In this document: positions 9,337-19,789 of the stretch, piece after piece
Numbering within the stretch: position 1 is the first letter of the stretch
Layout: each line of letters starts with the position of its first letter
From: Gonium pectorale
Lineage: Eukaryota > Chlorophyta > Chlorophyceae > Chlamydomonadales > Volvocaceae
Length of the DNA: 19,789 bases
NCBI GenBank assembly: GCA_001584585.1
Contig: LSYV01000020.1
Location: 476,579 to 496,367, forward strand
Reading direction: 5' to 3'
Made by a program: the position numbers and the translations under genes
The notes under the pieces: model-generated
What the model was told of the DNA's origin: nothing
Database searches by the model: none
Seen by the model: the letters and a program-made list of their open reading frames with translations, nothing else

Positions 9337-9736
9337 TTTTCACTGAGTCTGTGAACGCGGCAAGTACAAAGAGTATGTTCACTGGTCGCTTTCTCATTGT
9401 TAAGGCTACGTGTATGTACTTATGTCGTAACGTCGTGGTCTGGCCTTTCATTCAGTGTAGCAACTAATTTGGTTTTCGCTTAACATAGTATTGACTTCGA
9501 TACTCATTAAACAACCGAGCGACCGATCCGAGAGAGAGTCCGGGCATTCTTACCGTTCTTTGCCGAGGATTCCTCGGTGGCCCACATATGCACCTCAAGA
9601 CCTAGCGGATTTTCATTGGTTCTGAGCTCGAAACCCTGGAGCGCCGCTAGAAGGCTGGGCGCTTTGGCGCCGACTGCAGATTGAGGGGGCGGGACGCAGC
9701 CTGGGCTTCACAGCGTGCTGCGGACCAAGAAGCACT
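9337..9736. promoter_or_regulatory. Divergent promoter between ADK3 (-) and PP4C (+)
   Basis: The two start codons are only 400 bases apart, head to head, so both promoters and 5' UTRs fit in this stretch. Its middle (about 9360-9540) is clearly AT-richer than the flanking genes, typical of a nucleosome-poor promoter. A CATTGG (reverse CCAAT-like) element lies near 9613, and TTTGGCGC is at 9663-9670. No canonical TATA box was recognised. Confidence 0.65.
9663..9670 (+). promoter_or_regulatory. Candidate E2F/DP site TTTGGCGC
   Basis: This octamer fits the E2F consensus TTTSGCGC and lies about 65 bases before the PP4C start codon. Volvocine algae have a cell-cycle E2F/DP/RB pathway, so a role is plausible. 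An 8-base match in GC-rich DNA can easily be chance. Confidence 0.3.
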
Positions 9737-12700
9737 ATGTCGGGAAGCTCAGAGCTGGACCGGTGGATTGAACAGCTGAAGAAATGTGAACCTCTGAAGG
9801 AGTCGGACGTGAAGACGTTATGCCAAAAGGCCCTTGAAATTTTAGTGGAGGAGAGCAACGTGCAGCGCGTGGACGCCCCGGTCACCGTTTGTAAGAGGCA
9901 CCCTGGGGTGGCATGTGCTCTTGGGCGAGTGTTGCCCTGCCAACAGAGGCGGGCCTTGCCTATCGCTGTGTGCTTCCTAATGCTGCTCGGGTGCATTGGC
10001 AGGCGGAGGGTCGCAGTTTGACTTCCCCGACTCTCCCTGACGGGTCCCCCCCTTCACGCCACATGGCCGCGGCCGGACGGTCCACGCGCAGGCGGCGACA
10101 TCCACGGGCAATTCTATGACCTCATGGAGCTGTTTCAAGTGGGAGGGGACTGCCCCATGACGTAAGCGCAGCTGACGAGGCCGTGGGGCGGCCTGGGGCT
10201 GCATGGCCTGGCGGGTTTGCTGCGTAGGGGCCAGCAGCTTCCCGGGCACTGGTCACGCCAGGCCACGGAATGCACTACACATTTGGCACTGCGGGTTACT
10301 CGCACGGCCTGCTGACACTGGGGTTTGTTGGGGCAGACCGCTGCTGTTGCATAGGCTTCGGAACCGGTCTTGGCCTGAACACACCCGAACGCGGTGGCGA
10401 CCGGGGTGCACTACAGCGTGTAAGAGGAACTCTCCGATGCTCACCCCATTGCTTCGGCGGTACCAAGCAACGCTGCTCGCTGCCTCCGCGTGCCTCGGCC
10501 ACCGCTGCCGCTGCCGCGTTAGCCGACGGTCTCCTGCCGCTCGCCCGTGCCTCCCCTCCCCTCGCAGTAACTACTTGTTCATGGGGGACTTTGTGGACCG
10601 GGGCTTCTACAGCGTGGAGACCTTCCTGCTACTTCTAGCGCTCAAGGTGGGGCGCGCACACTGGGGCTTCGTGGCCTTTCTGGGGGCGGGCTCGGTGTGA
10701 GTCTGGGGGGGCGAAGCGCTTCTCGGGGGGACAGGGGGCCTGGGGCCCGCCTTGCCCAGTCAGCACTCAAATCGGGCTCAGCCGCCCGCCAGGCGGAGCC
10801 GCAGCGGAGGTCCCTTGGTGCTCAGGGCCTCCAGGGCCTGGTATTAGGCATTGAAGGGACGTCGGGCGCAGGCTGGCGACAGCAGTGGCACGGCAGCGGT
10901 GACGGCCCCTTTGTCATGACTCTGCATAGAAGGCTGAAAGCATAGAAGGCTGAAACCAGAAAGGGAGCGTTCGGCCTTATCTCGCGCGCCCTGGAAACCA
11001 CTGTGACAGATAGGGCACGTTGGGTTCATAAGCGTGGGACCTGGGATGTCAGCAGGATTTCGGAAGCGCTGACCTTCAGCGTGAATGGGCTGCTGGGCTG
11101 GATTTCGTGCGGTCTTGCCGCGCGTATGAGTGATTAGCACTGGGCGCAGCGAAGGCCCGATCTGCGGAGTGAGCCCACTGGCGGGGCCACCGCGCGTGTC
11201 AGCGCCTCAGTAACGGCTGCCCCCCTTCGCGGCATGAGACCGGCCCGGAAGAAGCTTTGAGATTTGCTGGTGTGGTCTTCGTTCCGGCCGCCTGTGCCAC
11301 CCATTGGCTTATGCTCCCGCACCCTCACCCACACGCCCATCCGCCTCAGGTCCGCTACCCGGACCGCATTACCCTCATACGCGGAAACCACGAAAGCCGG
11401 CAGATCACGCAGGTAAGCGTGGCCAGGCGGCTTGGAGGAAGGCCTGTGTGGGCCGGCAAGCGGCGGCCTGATGGGCTGGCGCGGGGGATCCGGAGGACGC
11501 AGCTGGGGCCAGCAATCCCAAGCTCCGCCTCCGGGGCCGCCCTGGCACCGGGGTTGCGGCGGGTGGGGGCATTGGACTTGGAATGGCGGGGCGTAACCCG
11601 CAGCTCTGCGCTTTAGCGGGTCGGCGCTGGCAGGGGCAAGGGACGCAGCTTGCCAGGGGGTGCAACGACGCTGCATGGCTGGCAAGGCCAAACGGCTGTG
11701 CGCACCGTTGATGGGCGTACACTGGCGTGCACTGGGCACAGATACGGAGGGAGGGGCGTGCGCTGCGCTGGTTCGCAGCTTGTCGGACTCTAGGCAGCTC
11801 GCAGGATCTTCGGACGGGTGGTGCACCGCCCCACGGGGGGTGGGTGCGCTGCCATGGATGGTGGAAGGCTCGGGGGCAGCCAGGCTGGCGGCGGTGCACT
11901 GAGGCCGCACAGGCCGCTGCGCTCCCAATGGCGGGACGAGCGCCCCTACAGCGCCGTGGCCTTTCACGCCCCCACGGCTATTGCATCAAGCTGAGCAGAG
12001 CCGCGGGCCACCCACGCGGTCAGGGATGCGCTCGCTAAGGCTCGGCTCAGGGCCAAAGGACGTAGCCGCCGTTTGTGGTGGTAGTAGTGCGATAAGAGCA
12101 TGCGATATGGTTCCGCTCCGCCGTGCCGCTGCAGGTGTACGGCTTTTACGACGAATGCCTACGGAAGTACGGCTCCGTCAATGTGTGGCGGTACTGCACG
12201 GACGTGTTCGACTACCTCAGGTGGGGTCGGGAGCGGCGGTCAGGGCGATGTTCAGGTGTGGGGGTCCAGATGGCGCTTGTGTTGCTTGTATGGGCGCGGA
12301 TCGACCGGTGCTGGGCCGGATCGCTCGCGAGTGCTGTACCACTTGGTGTTGCAAAGGAGTCTGCCATGCATGGTTGCGTTTGCATAGCTGTCCCGACCTG
12401 GCCTGTTGGGCAGCGGCTCCCGGGTACGCGGGATGTGCTTGCAGCACTTGGCTCGCCTCAACTTACACTACAGGACACCTGGGGGTGCGCAGCGCTGTCC
12501 CCCATACCCCTTGGAGAAGCCCCTTTCACGGCCTTGCACCTGCGCCTGCTCAACCCCGCTCTGCCCCTCCGCCCGTACAGCTTGTCGGCGGTGATCGACA
12601 ACTCAATATTCGCTGTGCACGGAGGGTTGTCGCCGACCATCTCCACGCTCGACCAGGTAAGGCCGGGCAGGGCAGGAAGAGGAGAGGGGTTGGGTTTTTG

Positions 12701-14498
12701 GGGGCGGGATTGGCCTTGTAGCCGGGGTGTGGCGGGGGCCGGGGGCCTCACTAAGGCCGTATTGTGAGGCAGGGATTCTGTCAGGGGAATGAACATGGGA
12801 AAAGCGGCACGCGCAGGTGCTTACTCATGATTCTTCCGCAACATGACTGTGACGTGCGATGAATTAATCTGAGGAAAAGTTACCTGTCTGGAACAGCAGT
12901 GCTCAGAGCTTGCTCCGCTTGGACGCGCGCATGTGTTGTCCGCACGTTGTTTTATGATGTCTGTTCGCGGTGGCTGCCTCCTACTCGCGTCACCCACGGC
13001 GCCTCGGCCCCGCAAACCTCCCACACAAACCCCAAACTGCCCCGTGCTCGCCTGCCCCCCCTACCACCCCGCCCTGCCCCCCCCCCAGATCCGCACTATT
13101 GACCGCAAGCAGGAGGTGCCGCACGACGGCGCCATGTGCGACCTGCTGTGGTCGGACCCGGAGGACATCGAGGGCTGGGGGTTGTCCCCGCGCGGCGCGG
13201 GCTTCCTGTTTGGCGCCGACGTGTGCCGCGCCTTCACGGAGGCCAACAAGATCGACCTCATCTGCAGGGCGCACCAGCTGGTCATGGACGGCTACAAGAC
13301 CATGTTCAACGACAAGCTCGTCACTGTGTGGTCGGCGCCAAACTACTGCTACCGGTGAGGGATGGGGCTAGGCGTTGGGGTGTAGGGGGGGCGGCGGACG
13401 GAGATAGGAGCGAGGGCTGGTTGAGCGGGGGTACCGTGGGTATAGAAAGTCGTGTCACGGGGCAACTGCTGTGGTTGGGCTGAGGAGAGGACCGTCGAGG
13501 AGTGTACGATCTTGCCATCAGGCATGAATGCATGTAGCGCGCGCTACCTTTAGGATTCAGAGTGGCTAGGGGGTGAGGGAACAAATGAGGCTAGGGTCTG
13601 CGCGGAGGCGACAGGCAGTGTGAGGTCGGACGATGCGCTGCTGCTCGGCCGTGCTGCATACGAGGGCTGCGAAAGGAGTGTAGGGCTCATGTTCGGCCGC
13701 ACGCCGCCGCGCCCACCCCTCCTGACGGGCGGGCCGCGACCCCAACCCTCTTTGACACCCCGTCCCGCCCGTGCGCCCCTCAGGTGCGGGAACGTGGCGG
13801 CCATCATGGAGGTAGACGAGCACCTCGCCAAGAACTACAAGGTGAGGGACAGGGGCGCGGAAGCAGATGGGCTGGAAAGAGCGCGGGAGGGGTTGGGCTC
13901 GATACGGATACAGATATGAAAGGCATTGAGCAACGCCCTTTGGTTAGCTGGGGCCGGCTTGCAGCGCCGCTTGCTCTTGTTGTAACCCGCAGGTGGTGCG
14001 CCGGCACGGCACCGAGGCATGCGGTTCGGGGACGTAGAAGGCCGCAGCGCACCGCGGGCGGCTGTTGGCGGTCCTCTAGGCGCCCCGTGTGCGCGCTTGT
14101 CTGTCAGTCGTGCCCATGCTTGACATACTAGGTAGCGGCGAGCTTAGTTGATGTTACGTGCCGTGGTTTCGATATCGGTCGTAGCGGCTCTGGGGACAGG
14201 TCAGGGCAAGAGCGGTGACAGCACCCCTCCGGTGCATGCCGGTGCGGTCATTGGACTGCGCCCCGGGCTCACGCGCTACTCGGTAGGGACTACAGATGCC
14301 CAATTGTGCAGCCCGTCTTCCCCCTCCCCCACCTCTGGCCTCCTCGCCGCTACTAACGGAAGTACACTGCCGCACGTTCCCTCAAAACCTGAGCTCATGG
14401 ACCTCGTACCCGCCCACGCTGTGTAGGTGTTTGAGGCGGCGCCGCAGGAGGTGCGCGGCATCCAGTCCAAGCGGGCCGCCCCCGATTACTTCCTGTAG
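9737..14498 (+). CDS. PPP4C: Serine/threonine protein phosphatase 4 catalytic subunit, complete
   Basis: Nine exons: 9737-9890, 10092-10161, 10568-10646, 11350-11412, 12135-12220, 12581-12656, 13089-13354, 13784-13841, 14427-14498. All introns are GT-AG and join in phase to 307 aa, the same length as I recall for human PPP4C. It is a PPP-family metallophosphatase that dephosphorylates Ser/Thr in nuclear and cytoplasmic targets, usually as a complex with regulatory R2/R3 subunits. Metal and catalytic motifs: GDIHG at 53-57, GDFVDRG at 81-87, GNHE at 113-116, HGG at 164-166, RAH at 236-238 and the [11 protein letters not shown] strand. The C-terminus is DYFL, the carboxymethylated tail of PP4/PP2A. 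The N-terminus ([16 protein letters not shown]) and the [14 protein letters not shown] segment place it in PP4 (plant PPX) and not PP2A or PP6. Introns 3, 4 and 8 are long (about 590-720 bases). No exact TGTAA was found after the stop before the next gene. Confidence 0.97.
10924..10955. repeat. 16-bp perfect tandem duplication in PP4C intron 3
   Basis: GCATAGAAGGCTGAAA occurs twice back to back (10924-10939, 10940-10955) in the intron between exons 3 and 4 of PP4C. It looks like a recent slippage or local duplication; no function is implied. Confidence 0.9.
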
Positions 14499-15827
14499 CA
14501 CCGCTGCAGCCGCGGCGCACGTCATGATGCGCCTCCGGCTCCTGCGGGCTGCCGCGTTCTTGCCTTTCGGCCAGACGTTGGCCCCGCAGGCTGTTATGTA
14601 TGCAGCCTCGGGCTCCTGCTGAGCCCCAAAGAGCGACGGCAACCTCATCGGGAGGGTCATGCCTTCGTGTGGCAATTGGGGCAGTTGTGCAGGGGCCCGT
14701 TCCGGCCGCAGTCCGGCACATACGGCAGGCTGTGAATACCGCCGTCGTATTGCGCCAGCGGTGGGCTGTCCCCCGCAATGCACGAGCGGGGCGGCTGTCG
14801 CGGGATGAATCTGAAGATTGTATGGTAAGGGGGGTGGCGCGTGAGGGCGCTAGAGTGGCAGTGAGCGAGTGTGACCAGGCTGGAAAGAGTGGCTGCCCCA
14901 TGCGGGCCTCCCGCTGTCCATATGTTGAGTTGCTGGCCCGCGACTACGTCATTTGCCCTGCTCGTCGGGCGCCGTGGGCACCCGTATGTCGATTGCTGGA
15001 ATAGCTGGAGTGTGCGAGAGTGTGGGTTGCACCGCCGGGTGCGGAGGTGTCATCGCCACAATCAGTTTTCTCTAAGTCCTTGTGTCAGCGCCATCTGGTG
15101 GATCCAAGTGAATGTTGTGCAAAGTAAAGTTGCACGCCAGTATTCTGTGTATTGCACTGACGAGCTGCGCAAATATCAACACAAAAATCTTGCATATTTG
15201 GCACGTGACATGCAAAGTCACCTTCGAGGCCGCAGAGAATTGTTAAGTAAGAAGAGCAAGTCGGTGAGCAGGCACACGGCTATCATACTGTAGATTCGGC
15301 ATCGGAATCATATCCGTCAGTCAGCGTGCTACCGTCAAACCCTGAAAACACCCTAGACCGTACGCGCGCTCGTGGAGCTAGCAGGTCTAAGTCAACTGGC
15401 TGGGTAGGCGGTAGGGGCCAGCTGGGGGCTCGCAAACAGGGGCTTTCAGTTCAATGGTATCTGCCGTAGCGGGCAACTGGCCGCATTAGATGGGTCTACA
15501 AGTTCTTGTGAGTAAGAGTGACAGGTCGTTGCAGGTCCCTGTTATTCCAGTGCCATCAGGCGTTCCGGTGTACAAGCGACACAAAGAAGGCGCGACGCTG
15601 CCCTCAAAAAGCTGCATAAGGGCTGTCACTTGTGATTCGGTGCTGATCCCAGTTGACGCTTTGTGCAGCGCTTTCAGTTACCACTTTCGGTTCCGACAGT
15701 GTCGTAAATTCGTCACCACTGCGTGTACTTAAAGCCCTTCACCGCATCTCAGTTCAATTGTCTGCTTTCGATATACACTGCCAACTGACCTGCTTCCTTA
15801 CAGTGCGTTTCTGCATAAAGCCTTACA
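14499..15827. other. Intergenic region: PP4C 3' flank and GAPDH promoter
   Basis: There is no confident gene on either strand. 14499-15000 is GC-rich and holds the possible Cys-rich minus-strand fragment described separately. About 15060-15300 is distinctly AT-richer and carries a short open frame ending at 15291-15293 (fragment KYQHKNLAYLARDMQSHLRG) that I do not recognise. About 15300-15827 must include the GAPDH promoter and 5' UTR; a CATAAAG near 15814 is too close to the ATG to be a TATA box. I found no exact TGTAA for PP4C here. Confidence 0.5.
14657..14810 (-). pseudogene. Possible Cys-rich terminal exon or remnant, unrecognised
   Basis: On the minus strand a pyrimidine-rich stretch ends in CTTCAG at 14816-14811, followed by an open frame of about 50 codons to TGA (14659-14657). 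Its end reads PYVPDCGRNGPLHNCPNCH and then TKA-stop, with Cys spaced C-x8-C-x2-C, like a small zinc-binding knuckle, and codons with GC-rich third positions. There is no start codon and I could not find upstream exons, so it may be the decayed last exon of a gene or mobile element, or a chance frame. I do not assign a function. Confidence 0.2.
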
Positions 15828-17976
<2,149 letters not shown>

Positions 17977-18730
17977 GAGGCGACGTCATGCGATATGGAA
18001 GCCGCGTAATGGCGCTAAGGGCATTGCGTGCCACTGGCGGCATTGGTTTGTGATAGTCCGAGTTGGACGAGGATACAGACGCGGGTGTTGATGTGGTGGT
18101 GGCAGCCGGACGAGGGCCGATGCTTAGCGCATTGCAGCGCCGGCCCATGTCCAGCACCGGCGGTTGGCGGTTGCCAAAGCAATCAGTTGCGTATTGATAA
18201 CGGCTGATGCGTTTGACACCAATCCGTCGAGCGGCTGCGTGGTGTGGGGTCCGGCTTCTTTGCGTACGGATTGAACGCTGGGCTTGGGAATCCAAGCTTA
18301 CGGGAACTCGCACCCGCATCACCTCCAATCGCGCCCAAGTTTGAGCGTCCCGCGAATGCCCGTATAGTGCCGGTGCAGCTCGGCGCGGGGTCGGCGCATT
18401 GGGGCCCCGTGCGTTACCGTGCTGCTATTTCTTGCATGGGATGCTTGCGGATATTCAGTCGTGTACTAGTACGGACTGGTGTGCTGTTGGGCCTTTGCAA
18501 GCGCGAGCTTGCTCACGGTCTTAACCGTGCATGTCATTCTTTGCAAAGCATTGTGATTTGAAATTTAGTGGCGTGGTTCGTCCCTGTGGCTGGCAGCTCG
18601 GGGCGGCGTGCAGGAGCATGGCCTTGGCATGTGAAGAGTCAGAAGACATATGCAGCTGCTCCGGCGGCAAGTGTTTGGTGAAGATTCCGGCATGTGGCAC
18701 AAAGTTGTTCAACACAGAAATAACTACATT
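17977..18730 (+). other. Putative 3' UTR of the GAPDH gene
   Basis: No family-matching frame was found between the GAPDH stop and the first TGTAA at 18731. It includes a short hairpin-forming CTTGGGAATCCAAG near 18282-18295. Open frames on both strands are short and unrecognised. Confidence 0.45.
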
Positions 18731-18735
18731 TGTAA
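18731..18735 (+). terminator. Polyadenylation signal TGTAA (GAPDH gene)
   Basis: This is the first plus-strand TGTAA I found after the GAPDH stop, about 755 bases downstream, in a locally AT-rich stretch. That is long but within the range seen for volvocine 3' UTRs. Confidence 0.45.
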
Positions 18736-19789
18736 TCGGAAGAAACGTTCGCCTCCAGTCATGCTGCCCTTCATCATGCGGGCAAATTTGCGTATTTGTG
18801 CCGCCGCACCCATAAAGGACATATGCTTGCATGTTCATGTTCTGACCCGGTAGGAACGGTTGGATGTGTTCAGAACTGAAGGATCACAACGAAGGATATG
18901 TCCCGCGGGTCCACCGTTAGCGAATCCCCATTCTTCCAACCGGTAAAGGTATGCGTGCAAGATGGGAAACGCCGGATCCGCCCGCATATATGGCGGACCG
19001 GGACACGCCCCTGAGGCGCACGCTGCCGTACAGGTGTGGCGCCCAGTCCCCTCGGTCAAACACGCCCAAAGGCGCGACGTTTCCAATAGGGCGGGCGGGT
19101 ACAGAGCAAGACATGTGACGTTCGTCCCGGCCCCCAAAGACCGGCTGACCATCTGACCCGTTTTGTCGGACTTCACCTGGTGTACTGCAAGGTTTCAAGG
19201 TTGAGTTGCGGTGGTGTTGTCGTCATGGCCACCGGTCCGACGGCGCTCAGCGGTTCCCAGACCTTCGTACGCCCAGCCCGCCCAGCCGGCCGTGTACAGA
19301 CCTGGAATGATAGAAGAGTAGAAAGAACGAAGTCAGGAACCGTCACGGCGGGACGAACGTCACATGCCTTGCATTGTGCCCGCCCGCCCTACTGGAAACG
19401 TCGCGCAGGTTGCTTTGCAGGTTTCTCTTTGTCGCGCCTTCGGGCGTGTATGACCGTAGAGGCGGGCTCCCTCTGTCTCTGCAGATTTCTCTTTTATTAT
19501 AACGAGACGGCGCATGCATGGGGCTCGGGCAGAGAGCACTCCGGCCGGCCGCTATGGTAGGTGGAAAGGCGAAGCACGTTGTCCAGCTCGGGCGGGCCGT
19601 GGCTGGCGGAGCACCCGTTCAGCAGACACGTCACAGGGGTGCGTTGCACACGGGGCTCAGGGGTGAGGCAGGAAACGCCCCCACCGTTTGGATCCCTGAT
19701 ACCGGGCCATGGACATAAGGGGATTGGGCATCGGCCGTGAAAGTTCAGATGGCTGTGATGCCATTATCTCCACATGCTGCTGACCTTGA
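18736..19789. other. Right-end region without a firm gene
   Basis: No conserved protein segment was recognised on either strand. On the plus strand an ATG at 19225 in a GTCATGGCC context opens MATGPTALSGSQTFVRPARP, which resembles the start of a plastid transit peptide and is followed by a possible donor (GTGTA near 19291); if real, it would be the first exon of a gene continuing past the window. A CT-rich tract with TTTTATTATAA lies near 19491-19501. Neither is strong enough for a gene call. Confidence 0.35.

Noticed and set aside
11134..11967. Minus-strand open frame of 277 codons across PP4C introns 3-4
   Set aside because: It runs antisense over exon 4 of PP4C and intron DNA, has no family motif, and long stop-free frames are expected at this GC content.
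13981..13985. TGTAA polyadenylation signal within PP4C
   Set aside because: It lies in the last intron of PP4C. Use would remove the conserved DYFL end; it was kept out for lack of any support.

Overview
The window is nuclear DNA from a volvocine green alga (Chlamydomonas/Volvox/Gonium lineage). This rests on very high GC with G/C-biased third codon positions, many short exons separated by C-rich GT-AG introns, candidate TGTAA (not AATAAA) polyadenylation signals, and a flagellar inner-arm dynein subunit and a CP12-tailed adenylate kinase whose sequences match what I recall of the Chlamydomonas proteins. The species cannot be fixed by eye. All gene models below were assembled by hand from splice sites, reading phase and protein-family continuity. 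Four of the five models are complete and in frame from ATG to stop.

Layout, left to right. (1) 233-2988, +: the 3' part of a tyrosine-recombinase-like gene, with six visible exons and the 5' end outside the window, followed by a roughly 0.8 kb 3' UTR ending near TGTAA at 3779. (2) About 3.8-4.8 kb: a gap between convergent genes. (3) 4930-6798, -: IDA4, the p28 axonemal dynein light chain (6 exons, 253 aa). (4) 7456-9336, -: a plastid adenylate kinase with a CP12-like redox tail, ADK3 (7 exons, 264 aa), tandem with IDA4. (5) 9337-9736: a compact divergent promoter. (6) 9737-14498, +: the catalytic subunit of protein phosphatase 4 (9 exons, 307 aa). (7) 14499-15827: intergenic, with a possible Cys-rich minus-strand remnant and an AT-richer block. 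(8) 15828-17976, +: NAD-type GAPDH with a plastid transit peptide (6 exons, 372 aa). (9) 17977-19789: its likely 3' UTR, then sequence in which I see no firm gene.

The genes do not form an operon or obvious cluster; this is ordinary eukaryotic gene neighbourhood. Two of them are nonetheless biochemically related: CP12-type tails are known to bind or protect chloroplast GAPDH, and a CP12-tailed adenylate kinase lies about 6.5 kb from a plastid-targeted GAPDH gene. The GAPDH here is GapC-type, not the GapA-type Calvin-cycle enzyme, so the linkage may be coincidental. The most unusual items are the intron-rich tyrosine recombinase with its Box II and nucleophile motifs intact, and the CP12-like tail on the adenylate kinase.
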